Position numbers and translations under genes: made by a program | Shown: piece by piece, positions 11,853 through 22,966 of the stretch | How positions within the stretch are numbered: position 1 is the first letter of the stretch | Layout of the letters: every line of letters starts with the position of its first letter | Origin: Hyparrhenia diplandra | Taxonomy: Eukaryota > Streptophyta > Magnoliopsida > Poales > Poaceae | Direction of reading: 5' to 3' | Assembly: GCA_015847255.1 (NCBI GenBank) | Contig: JADLZK010007842.1 | Coordinates: 124,001 to 188,000 of the forward strand | Length of the DNA: 64,000 nucleotides | The notes under the pieces: generated by a model | Told to the model about the DNA's origin: nothing | What the model saw: the letters and a program-made list of their open reading frames with translations, nothing else | Databases searched by the model: none

Positions 11853-14800
11853 TCAACTCATGTTGGAGAAGTCAAGGATATTCAACTCATTTCTTAGCTT
11901 GCAAAACCTCTTCTCATCTAGTGGCTTTGTAAAGATGTCGGCCAATTGATCTTCGGTGCCAATAGGTTGGATAGCAATATCACCCTTTTGTTGATGATCT
12001 CTAATGAAGTGATGCCTTATGTCAATGTGCTTGGTTCTTGTATGTTGAACCGGGTTTTGAGTCATCTTGCAAGCACTTTCATTGTCACAATACAAAGGCA
12101 CATGATGGAAATCAAATCCATAATCCTTCAAAGTTGATCTCATCCATAGCAATTGTGCACAACAACTATCGGCACTAATGTATTCGGCCTCGGCGGTTGA
12201 GAGTGTCACACCGGTTTGCTTCTTTGATGACCATGATACTAGAGATCTTTCAAGGAATTGACAAGTGCCACTTGTGCTTCTTCTATCAACCTTGCATCCC
12301 CATAGTCGAGTCCGAATATCCAATAAGCTCAAAGTTTGACCCCTTGGGATACCATAGCCCAACATTCTGTGTGTGCTTCAAGTACCTCAATATTCTTTTT
12401 GATGCGGTGAGATGACTCTCTCTAGGTGAGGATTGAAATCTTGCACACTTGCCCACACTAAACATCACATCGGGCCTAGAAGCGGTCACATAGAGTAAGC
12501 TTCCAATCAATGACCTATAGTACCATTGATCAACCATATTGCCACTTTCATCATTGTCCAATGATCCATTGGTACCCATTGGTGTATTGATGCCCTTTGC
12601 ATCTTGCAATCCAAACCTCTTGACCATGTCTCTAATGTATTTCCCTTGACTAATGAAGGTGCCATTCTTCATTTGCTTGATTTGAAGACCAAGAAAATAT
12701 GTGAGCTCTCCAAGCATAGACATCTCAAATTCTTTTGCCATCATCTTGGCAAACTCTTCACAATACTCTTGATTTGTTGATCCAAAGATGATATCATCAA
12801 CATATATTTGCATGACAAACAAATCTTTCCCAATCTTCTTGGTGAAAAGAGTAGTGTCAACTTTGCCCATCTTGAAGCCTTTCTTGAGTAGGAAGTCTCT
12901 CAACCTCTCATACCATGCTCTAGGTGCTTGCTTCAACCCATACAATGCATTGTTCAACTTGTACACATGGTTGGGATGATGGTAATCTTCAAAACCGGGC
13001 GGTTGCTCCACATACACTAGCTCATTGATGAAGCCATTGAGAAAAGCACTCTTGACATCCATTTGATAGAGCTTGATGTTGTGTGCACATGCATAGGCCA
13101 ATAAAATTCTAATTGCCTCTAGTCTTACAACCGGAGCATATGTTTCACCAAAGTCAAGACCCTCTACTTGAGTGTAACCTTGTGCAACTAGTCTTGCTTT
13201 GTTTCTCACAATAATGCCATCTTCATCTTGCTTGTTCTTGAACACCCATTTGGTTCCAATGACATTGTAGTCCTTTGGTCTCTCTACCAATTCCCAAACC
13301 TTGTTTCTATCAAAGTTATTGAGCTCCTCTTGCATTGCAATAACCCATTCTTCATCCTTCAAGGCATCATCAACCTTTTCGGGCTCTTCTTGTGACACAA
13401 ATGCAAAGTGTTCACAAAAAATGTCGCTAGCCTTCCTCTTGTTTGCACTCCACTTGCAATGTCACCAACTATTTGATCAATTGGGTGATCTCTAGCAACA
13501 CTTGAGCTTTGGAGTATTGGAACTTGATTGCTTGAGCTTGGTTGATCACTTATTGTAGCTTGAGATGATGTACTAGTTTGTTGTTGATCTTGAACTTGAG
13601 CACCACTAGCTTGAGTGATTTGCACTTCATCTTTGTCATCAACAACTTGAGTTGGCCTAATATCACCAATGTCCATGCTTCTCATGGCATTTACCAATTG
13701 AGTTCCACTAACATCATTGAGATTCTCATCTTCATCTTGGGATCCATTGGTTTCATCAAATTCAACATCATGGACTTCTTCTAGCACTCCACTTGAGTTG
13801 TTCCACACTCTATATGCTTTGCTTGTGGTGGAATAACCAAGTAGGAAACCTTCATCACACCTCTTGTCAAACTTGCCAAGTCTTGCACCCTTCTTCAATA
13901 TGTAGCATTTGCATCCAAATACTCTAAAGTATGCAATGGTTGGCTTTCTTCCATTCAATAGCTCATAAGGTGTCTTGTTCATCATGAGATGGCAATACAA
14001 TCTATTGATGTAGTGGCATGCGGTGTTGATTGTTTCGGCCCAAAATGATTGACTCACATTATATTCACTAAGCATTGATTTTGCCATCTCAATGAGAGTC
14101 CTATTCTTCCTCTCAACTAGGCCATTTGATTGTGGTGTGTACTTGGCCGAAAGTTGATGCATAATCCCATAGTCATCACATAGCTCATCAACTCTTGTGT
14201 TCTTGAACTCACTACCATTGTCACTTCTCACTTTCTTCACTATGATGTCAAACTCATTGTGCACCCTCTTAAGAAATGTCTTGAAGATTGAATATGTATC
14301 ACTCTTGTCATTGAGAAAGAACACCCAAGTGAATCTTGTATAGTCGTCCACAATCACAAATCCATACTTGTTGCCACCAATGCTTGTGTATGCGGTTGGG
14401 CCAAACAAGTCAATATGGATCAAGTCAAATGCCTTGCAAGTACTCATGAAGCTCTTCTTTGGATGAGTGTTGGCAACTTGCTTGCCGGCTTGACATGCAC
14501 TACATAGCTTGTCCTTGTCAAAGTGAACATCCTTCAAGCCTCTCACTAGATCATGTGTCACTAACTTGTTGAGTTGCTTCATGCCAACATGACCAAGTCT
14601 TCTATGCCATAGCCAACCCATGCTAGATTGAGATATCAAGCATGTACTAATTTGAGTCTCACTAGCACCAAAATCCACAAGATAGAGATTCTCAAATCTT
14701 ATCCCCTTGAAGATCAAGCTTGAATCTTTTGCATTCACTATCTCAACACTATCTTCACCAAAGATGCACTTGTAACCAAGATCATAAATTTGTGCCACCG

Positions 14801-17105
14801 AAAGCAAATTGTACTTCAAGATGTCAACTAGTGCCACATTTGAGATGGTCAAATCATTGGTTATTGCTATCTTGCCTAGGCCTTGAATCTTGCCGCTTTT
14901 GCTATCACCAAATGTAATAGGCTTGCCATTTTCTTCAGTTGAATCAATAGAGGTGAACTTTCTTGCATCACCGGTCATATGTTGAGTGCACCCACTATCA
15001 AGAATCCAATGGTTACCCCCAATCTTGTAATTCACCTACAAGAAAATCAATAAGATTTAGGTATCCATTTGCCTTTGGGTCCTTAGAGGTTAGCAACCAA
15101 AGCCTTTGGTACCCAAATTGCCTTCTTCTTTGGGCCAACAATGGGTGTACCAACAAACTTTGCCTTGACACCCTTCTCACCCTTGGTAAGCAAATAACAA
15201 GAATCAAAAGATATGGAATGCACTTTGCTTGATTTCTTGTTCATGTTGATTTTAGCACATTTTAGCTCTTGATGCCCCACTTGCTTGCATCTATTGCAAT
15301 AGAGCCCATTGCTCTTCACAAAGCTAGGCTTTGGAGTAGCAAAGGCCTTCTTGCCTTTCTTGGAAATATAGCCTAAGCCTTCCTTGTTAAGGGAAAACCT
15401 TTGGCTACCCAAGCATTTTAGCAAGCGGGCATCCCCACCATATGCCTTCCTCAAGGAGTGGGTGAGCTCATCCACCTCTCTTTTGAGAGTCTCATTCTCA
15501 ACCTTTAGTGATGAATCTAAAATTACTCCATCACTAGTAGTAGAGCTTGAGTGGGTTGATGTGGATGTGGAAGGAATAGATGGTTCTTCAACATCAACCA
15601 CAAGAGTTTCATCTATGATGTCACATGTTGAACCAACATTCTTCTTGATGATTGAGCAAGCTCTATCATTCTTCTCTAAGAGCAAGACATGGGCTTTTTG
15701 AAGCCTTATGTGAGCTAGCTCCAATTTCCCATGGTCTTCCTTTAGACCCTCATGGGTGGCCTCTAGCTCTCTAAAGTTTTGCTCAAGAGTTTTTACACTC
15801 TTTTGCAAAGCTTTACATTCCTTTCCTTAGTCTTAAGCATGATATGAGTTTGCTTAAGCATCTCTAAAAGATCATCTCTAGTGGGTTTATCATCATCATC
15901 ATCATCACTATCACTATCATATTTTACTTTATTATCACTTAGTTCATCATGCTCATGCAATGATACCTTAGTGGCCTTAGCCATGAAGCATGAAGGTGAT
16001 GAGCGAAGAGGGATGATGTCTTGTGTTGACCAATTGCACTCATGGCCTTGGGCTTCTCTTCCTCTTCATCGGATGAACCATCACTATCCCAAGAGCAAAC
16101 AAATGCACCATCATTTGTCTTCTTGAATGTCATTGATTTGCTCTTCTTGTTGGTCTTGCCACCCTTGTTTGCCTTGTGCATCTCTTTTTCTTTCTTGATT
16201 GGACAATCGGCAAGGATGTGATAAGGGCTATCACACTCAAAGCACTTTCTTGGCTCTTCATTGCTCTTGGATGAGTCATTTCTTCTTCTAGAGCTTTGGC
16301 CAAACTTCTTGCCCTTCAAGACCTTGTTGAAGTTCCTCACAAACATAGCAAACTCTTGATCTATCTCATCAAGATTGACTTCCCCATCATCTTCTTCTTG
16401 AGCCTTGGACTTGCCTTTGATCTTGGATGAGGTGGTGGCGGCCATGAATGCCACAACCTTCTTGTTCTTGTCATCTTCCTTCTCCACTTCATCTTACATG
16501 CCATCAACTTGCTCATCGGTTAGCACCTCTCCAAGCAAGTCACTAGGTGTCATTGTGTCCAATGCACCTCTAAAGAGTATCTTCCTCAACATGGCAAATC
16601 TCTTGGGCAAGCACATCAAGAATTTGTGCCCAAAGTCACGATCTAGGGTCTTCACACCCAAAGCCTTGAGATCATTCACAATCACTTAGAGCCTATGAAA
16701 TGTCTCCGGAATGGTCTCATCCTTCTTCATTTTAAAATTCTCAAACTCACTCTTGAGAACATACAATTTGGCACTTTTCACCACCTTTGTGCCCTCATAG
16801 GTCTCACATAGCTTCTCCCACACTTCACTTGCCTTTTCAAGGTCTTTGATGTCCTCAAACACCTTGACATCCATGCCATTGTACAATGTGTTCAATGCCA
16901 TGGTGTTGTATTGCTTGTTGGACTTGTCGGTGGGAGTGAGGTTGGTTGGATCAAGTATGACATAGTCCTTCTCGGTTACTTTCCATACTTGGTCGTTGAT
17001 TAATCCCAAGTACATTCTCATGCATCTCTTTCAATAATCAAAATTCTTGACCCCATCAAAGAAAGGAGGCTTTCCCCCAACATGGTTAAACACAACATTT
17101 GCCAT
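11853..17105 (-). pseudogene. gag-pol of Sirevirus-like element 1 (frameshifted)
   Basis: The start codon is at 17105. Gag pieces lie at 17105-15083, with a CCHC knuckle (CFECDSPYHILADC), an acidic/coiled-coil stretch and a second CCHC (CNRCKQVGHQELKC). Pol follows at about 15035-11853: protease DSGCTQHMTG, integrase HHCC region then the DD35E core, reverse transcriptase with YVDD near 12800, and RNase H ending at the conserved FTKPLDEKRF region. Visible breaks include a frameshift next to the start (C-run at about 17070), stop codons at 16686 and 16491, and frameshifts near 16005, 15815 and 12300, so no full polyprotein is encoded. There is a stop between gag and pol. No envelope-like frame lies between RNase H and the 3' LTR. 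Confidence 0.88.
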
Positions 17106-17151
17106 ACTATCACACCAAGGTTGTTAAGCCTTCAAATATGGTGACCACGGC

Positions 17152-17163
17152 TCCGATACCACT
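17152..17163 (-). promoter_or_regulatory. Primer-binding site of element 1
   Basis: Next to the 5' LTR the minus strand reads AGTGGTATCGGAGCC. The TGGTATC start matches the 3' end of plant initiator methionine tRNA, the usual primer of Copia elements. Confidence 0.8.
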
Positions 17164-18904
17164 TGTAAGGTTCTAGATGGCTAGAGGGGGGTGAATAGCC
17201 TATAAAAATTTTCTACAAGCTCAACTAAACAAACCGATTAGTATAAAACACGGCGTAAAGCGGTTTGCACTAGCTCTAATGGTCAAGCAAGCCTTCTAGT
17301 GACAAGACTAAGTATTTCTATGATCTCTAGTCCACACAAGGTCTACGTCACTACTCTAGCTAATGGACAAACCTAATATGATCTTTATGCTAGCAAGAAC
17401 AACTACACAAGGCAAAGCTAGCTCTGTACTCAAAGTAAACTAGGAAAGTAATGCAAGAGTGAAAAGCTTGTTATACGCCTTGTAGAGGATGTCAACCAAT
17501 CAGGGATGAAGATAAACAATCAATCACTTTCGATGGTGATGATCCCACACACGAAGACAATGAACAAGTTGATTTGTTCACCGGAGTTCGCTTGTACACC
17601 GACAACTCTGTCGGTTGTGCCGACCAACACAAGGATGGTGTTTGAGCTAGGGCGGTGCCCTTGCTAGCCTCAACACACCACTCAACAAGTGTGGTACCCA
17701 AAGCACGAGCAATGTATTCCTTGCACTTTGTCTTCCGACGCAGAGGAGTGCGTAATCCTCTCACAAATCAACCAGGAGGTGGCCAAGAAACAATCACCTC
17801 TTCTTGCCAACAACTCCACCACTTCACCAAAGCCGGCTAGGAGCGGTGCCTCCAAGAGAAACGAAAAATCCACCGTCTCTAACGATCCCCAAGTGCCTCT
17901 AGATGCAAGAACTTCGATGCAATGCACTTGGATCAACTCTTCTCTCAAGAATGAAGCTCAAATCAAGAATGAGAGAGGAGGGAGGCTTGCTTGCTTGCTC
18001 AAAGGTGTTAGGAGTGATTCAAAATGACCAAGAGAGAGAGCAAGTGACGCCATGGGGGTATATATAGGCCACACCACGAAATATGGTGGAAAGGGTGAAA
18101 AACACACTTCGGCGTAGCGGCCGGGCCGGGCGCGACCAGGACTCACCGGTGAGTCGGTCGGTGGAATCGGTCACAACCGGCAAGGCTAAACCGACCCGAC
18201 CCACGCCTTTGGTGCGTCCGGTCGCGCATCCGTCGATGCGTCCGGTCGCCTGCCGGATGCTTCGCCGGTCGCGTCCGTCACCGTCGGCGCCGAGCGAAAA
18301 ACATGCTCTTCGCTAGAGCGCGCCCCACGGGCGTCGGTCAACTGCGGCGTCGCGTCCGTTCGCGCTTCCGGCCGGTGCGTCGGTCACGCCCGAGCTCTGC
18401 GAAAATCCGTCGTTTCGTCGTCGTTCCTTCGCCTTTGCTCCAAGCCGACTTCCGTCACTTGTTTCTTGTTGCCGAAACGCCGAAGAACACCTCGACACCA
18501 TGTGTTAGCATTTTTGAAACCATTTCCACCAAGGACGAGTTAGCACTTTAGGTTAGAATGCATGCATATGAGACTTGAACCTAAAGGCACGTGAGGATCG
18601 ATATATGCGAAAGTTTTCCCCTCTTTATAAATGCGGCTTATCGATCCTATAACCACCCACACTCTCTATAGTGTCTTGGGTGTGAAATCAAAAGCCCTAT
18701 GGTTATACCTTTGCCTTGGGACCTTTGATCTCCGAAACTCCACCGGGTTGCATGTTTGATCAACTTTTGAATCACCTCGATCCATCCTCCATGATCACAA
18801 TGCACCAACTCGGCCCGACCAATCTCAATCATGTCAAGCACTTAGCATTGAGAGATTAGTCCTTAGGTGTCACTAATTAGCCAAAACCAAACAAGAGATC
18901 TTCA
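17164..18904 (-). repeat. 5' LTR of element 1
   Basis: 1741 bp, the partner of 9001-10750. Shows the same TATATATA (about 18059-18067) and the same CGG-rich palindromic block (about 18110-18410). Differences from the other LTR show the insertion is not brand-new; an exact divergence needs an alignment. Confidence 0.92.
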
Positions 18905-20939
18905 GCCGGGCAACGGACGCCTAGGGGCACGCCTGGTCGAGGGGGGTCCCGGGCGAGCTGCCCCAACCTCCCCTTCCGAGAGGGGTTGTCGGGCGAGTCG
19001 CTGGTCCCGTATCCCGCGAGGGCCCTCAGCCTGGGACCTTCCCGGGGCGGTTTGCTTTGTCCTGACTGTGCGCTGAGGTGGATTTCGCCCATGATTGAGG
19101 TGTCAAGGGTGTCATTCATTTTGGCACCCGACAAAGTTGTTAGAGGTCTTCAAGAAAGCTACTAAAGTGGTATCCGATACAACATACCCAACGTTGAATC
19201 TGTTTTTCATCAAACACGGAATGTGAGAGAAGTTTTAGAAGAGCAAGCATTTAGTACAAATATAACTATTGTAGCCATGGTTGTGGAAATCCATACCAAA
19301 TTTGATAAGTATTGGATCATTACGTACTTGTCAAGCGTATACCGTTATCCTTGATCCTCGCTTCAAATATGGCTTCATTGAGTTTTAGCTTGAAGAAAGC
19401 ATTAGGAGACTATGTGAAGATCTCTTGTTTGGTTTTGGCTAATTATTAGTGACACCTAAGGACTAATCTCTCAATGCTAAGTGTTTGACATGATTGGAGA
19501 TTGGTCGGGCGGAGTTGGTGCTTGTGATCATGGAGGATGGATCAAGGTGAAAAAAAAAAGATGATCAAGCATGCAACTTCGATGGAGGTTTGGAGATCAA
19601 AGGTCCCAAGGCAAAGGTATAACCATAGGGCTTTTGATTTCACACCCAAGACACTATAGAGAGTGTGGGTGATTATAGGATCGATAAGCCGCATACTATA
19701 AAGAGGGGAAAACTTTCGTACATATCGATCCTCACGTGCCTTTAGGTTCAAGTCTCATATGCATGCATTCTAACCTAAAGTGCTAACTCCGTCCTTGTTA
19801 AAAAATGGTTTGAAAATGCTAACACATGGTGTCGAGGTGTTCTTCGGCATGTTGGCAACAAGAAACAAGTGACGGAAGTCGGTTTGGAGCAAAGGCGAAG
19901 GAGCGGCGATTTAAACGACGAAGATTTCGCGCAGCTCTGGCGTGAACCGGACGCGCACCGAATGGAAGCCGGTCGAAAGTGATCGGACGGTCCGGTCGGC
20001 CTGCAGAGAGCATGTTTCGTGGTCGGGCGTCGACGGGTGACCGGACGCATCGATCGGATCCGGCCGACCGACGCGACGGAGGCGTGGGGTCACGGTCGGT
20101 TCGACTTGCGGTTGTGATCGGACCCACCGGCCGGACTCACCGGGTGAGTCCGGCCATGGCCCCGCTCCGCCGCCAGTAAAGCGTGGTTTCCACCCTTTCC
20201 ACCACATTTCGTGGTGTGGCCTATATATATCCCCTTGGCTGCCTCTTGCTCTCTCTCTTGAACATTTGAATCATTCCTAACACTCTTGAGCAAGCAAGCA
20301 AGCCTCCCTCCCCTCTCATTCTTGATTTGAGCTTCATTCTTGAGAGAAGAGTTGATCCAAGTGCATTGCATTGAGTTCTTGTATCTAGAGGCACTTGGGG
20401 ATCGTTGTGAGACGATTGGATTTCCGTTTCTCTTGGAGGCACCGCTCCTAGCCGGCTTGGTGGTTTGGTGGAGGCGTTGGCAAGAGAAGGTGATTGTTCT
20501 TGGCCACCTCCGGTTGATTTGTGAGAGGATTACGCACTCCTCCGGAAGACAAAGTGCAAGGAATACATTGCTCGTGCTTTTGGTACCACACTTGTTGAGT
20601 GGTGTGTTGAGGTTAGCAAGGGCACTGCCTAGCTCAAACACCACCCTTGTGTTAGTCGGCACTGAAAGGAGACTAGCTTGTCGGTGTACAAGTGAACTCC
20701 CGTGAACAAATCGACTTGTTCATTGTCTTCGTGTGTGGATCATCACCATCGAAAGTGGTTGATTGTTCATCTACATCCCGGTGATTGGTTCATAGCCTCT
20801 TGAAGTCGGTATAACAAGTTTCTCTCACTTGCATTACTTTCCTAGTTTACCTTGTGTAGAGAGCTAGCACTTGCTTGTGTAGGTTGTTCTTGCTAGCATA
20901 AGGATCATATTAGGATTGCTCATGAGCTAGAGTAGTGAT

Positions 20940-22720
20940 CAAGTTGTATTTCTTAAAGCGCAATCACTAGAAGCTTGGGTTTAGAACTCATCTCTAATAA
21001 TGGCGCCGAGAAATGCGCCGTTGACATTCCCAAGTGAAACCACCGTGTCGGTGATCTGAGCGGGATTATCAGCGGTGATAGATCTTGCCAAACAAGATAT
21101 TCATCCAAAAGCGCCGCGGATCTATTATTGTAGCATTTCACCCGGAAGTATTGGGGTATAGATTATTTATATTTTCCCAAAGGAAGGCATGGTGTAAAAG
21201 TCTCTAATTCGGACATGGTCAAGATAACACGAATGTATATTAGACCAATGTTCATAAAAGGGATAAAATAAGATAGGTAATAGGATAACTTGACACACAC
21301 ACTCAAGCCAATCTCAAGGATAAAAGGTAAAAGAATGAATAAAAGAATAAGTCTAACATGGAGCGAGGCATATCCTAGATAGTCATGTCAAGATAGCGAG
21401 ATACACACATGTTTTCTTGTTAGAGATTCTAGTTCAAGAAAGCCAAGGTCTCGCTGAATTACTTGAGCACCTCGCCCACGCCCAAAGGGCGAGTGTCCAA
21501 AGCAATTGCACCGCGCGCCACACCCGAGCGTGGGGGATTATAAGGGACGGACAAGGTTTGTCACAACCCGGCCGCCTACCCCCTCAACCGTGGGATGCGC
21601 CACAAAAGATAGAAAACCCTTAGTCTAGACACCACGTCTACACTAGTGATTATTACCCGCATGTATACAAGGCTTACCCGGCCCCTAGGGTCCCTCTAGC
21701 AGCACCATAAGAAGGAACGACTATCAATCCCGCAACCCAACATCAACCAAGTCTAACTCTAGGTAGAACTCATCATATCGGGTCTAGCTCTTGGTCTAAA
21801 CATGTATGATAAATTAAGCACGATGTTCCATAAGACAAGATCATGATATAGAAACTATATACTAGTTCATCAATCAAGATTATGTCATAAGGACTTTGCT
21901 CTAATTCAAGAACATGACTATATTGATAAGTAGAGAACAAGAACAAGATGAAGAACTCTAAATTGATCATACCGAATAGCTCCAAAATGTCTTACTCTCC
22001 TTTATTAATCCTTGCCAAACTCCTCCCTAAGTACAAACTAAGAAGAAGGAGAAAAAGAAGAAGAAGAAAGAAGAAGAAGAAGAAAGGGGAGGAAGAAGAA
22101 GAAGAAGAAGAAGAAGAAGAAGAAGAGAGGCTACATTGTGTGGTGTGTGTTACAATGGTGGGAGATGGCCTCCTTTTATAGGTAGAGGAGAGGGGGCTCA
22201 TTGGAAAATGTCCCTCCCCATATGGAAGGAGCCAAAACCGACACAGGGAACACCTTCCTAGTTTGCTAAACCGACCAACCAACGTCAAGAACGCCCGGTT
22301 TTGGAAGGTAACAAACCGCCTCGCCAAACACTGGGCCCGAACCGCCTCGGGATGGGTGCGGCGCACCAGTGGTGCGCGCCACCTCGGTTGATTTATCTGG
22401 GCTTCGGTTCGTCGGGGCCTTGGCTTGGCATTGGCGTGTTTGGGCTTGAAAAGTTGTGTGGCGATGTTTGCTCGGCCGAGTTCTGCGTGTTTGGTCCATT
22501 TCTCCCTTAGGCTTGGTGTTCTCCAGGAATGCGCTTTCCAGGGAGGCACCTTTTGGTGTATTTTTCACTTGTTTCTTATATAATTCTGCACAATAATAAT
22601 TTAGACACTACAAGTGGAAATATGTCAATAATAAATGTATATGTGTGTAGTAAGGTATAGTTTCGCCCCCTTATTGGTAGAATGTTGACGTTACAAATGT
22701 GTCGTTAGTGACCGTCAACA
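20940..22720 (-). mobile_element. LTR-like insertion (solo LTR, about 1.78 kb) inside the 5' LTR of element 2
   Basis: This sequence is absent from the 3' LTR. On the minus strand it begins TGTTGACGGTCACTAACG, a common start of grass LTRs. GTGAT/GTGAC flanks it at 20935-20939 and 22721-22725, an imperfect 5-bp duplication. A TATA motif (TATAAAAGGA, 22180-22171) faces the minus strand. A purine microsatellite lies at 22041-22131. The distal end (CAAGTTG...) lacks a clean TG/CA terminus, so the exact boundary is uncertain by a few bases. No coding domains were seen. Confidence 0.75.
22041..22131. repeat. (AGA/GAA)n polypurine microsatellite
   Basis: About 90 bp of AAG/AGA triplets on the plus strand, nearly pure purine. 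It creates long Arg/Lys/Glu and Ser/Phe reading frames that are not genes. Confidence 0.9.
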
Positions 22721-22908
22721 GTGACATAGACTTTGTGTGGACTAGAGATCATAGAATTATTTAGTCTTGTCACTAGAAGGATTGTAAGACCACTAGAGCT
22801 AGTGCAAACCGCATTTCGCCGTGTTTTATACTAATCGGTTTGTTTAGTTGAGCTTGTAGAAAATTTTTATAGGCTATTCACCCCCCTCTAGCCATCTAGG
22901 ACCTTACA

Positions 22909-22924
22909 AAGTGGTATCGAGCCG
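22909..22924 (+). promoter_or_regulatory. Primer-binding site of element 2
   Basis: AAGTGGTATCGAGCC follows the 5' LTR end (TTACA). TGGTATC is complementary to the 3' end of initiator methionine tRNA. Confidence 0.8.
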
Positions 22925-22966
22925 TGGTCACCTTTTTTGAAGGCTTAACAACCTTGGTGTGATAGT

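Larger units (their letters stand above)
9001..18904 (-). mobile_element. Complete Sirevirus-like Copia LTR retrotransposon (element 1)
   Basis: LTRs at 9001-10750 and 17164-18904 both run TGTAAGGT...GATCTTCA on the plus strand. The 5-bp target duplication GCCGG flanks them at 8996-9000 and 18905-18909. On the minus strand the order is 5' LTR, primer-binding site, gag with zinc knuckles and coiled coil, protease, integrase, reverse transcriptase, RNase H, noncoding tail, polypurine tract, 3' LTR. Integrase before reverse transcriptase defines Copia. The extended gag, repeated AGGGGGAG tracts and CGG-rich LTRs fit Sirevirus (Maximus/SIRE). The element lies inside the solo LTR 8122-19133. Stops and frameshifts make it non-autonomous as read. 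Confidence 0.92.
8122..19133 (-). mobile_element. Solo LTR (about 1.1 kb), interrupted by a Sirevirus-like element
   Basis: The two parts, 8122-9000 and 18910-19133, together make about 1103 bp. On the plus strand the element begins TGTTGGTGTTTTG and ends CACCCGACA, i.e. TG...CA. It is flanked by the 5-bp duplication AAGTT at 8117-8121 and 19134-19138, inside the hAT coding frame. A TATA motif (CTATAAAAGGGG on the minus strand, about 8424-8435) suggests the LTR reads on the minus strand. No internal retroelement region is present, so it is a solo LTR left by recombination. I cannot name the family; Ty3-type is a guess from size and GC content. Confidence 0.8.
19415..22908 (+). repeat. 5' LTR of element 2, with nested insertion
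   Basis: LTR sequence runs 19415-20939 and resumes at about 22721-22908. The 3' LTR (29326-31057, 1732 bp) is continuous across the same point ('gagtagtgacatagac'). A TATA-like run, ctatatatat, lies at 20221-20230, downstream of the CGG-rich block (about 19930-20170). Confidence 0.9.

Noticed and set aside
17152..17163. tRNA-like sequence next to the LTRs
   Set aside because: Only the 3' terminal stretch complementary to initiator tRNA is present; this is a primer-binding site, not a tRNA gene.
21948..22181. 77-residue Lys/Glu-rich protein and opposite Ser/Phe-rich frame
   Set aside because: Product of the (GAA)n microsatellite inside a nested LTR.
20940..22720. CACTA-type DNA transposon as the nature of the insertion in the 5' LTR
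   Set aside because: CACTA/TAGTG-like strings occur near the ends but not at them; flanks fit a 5-bp duplication and one end matches a TGTTGACGG LTR start better.
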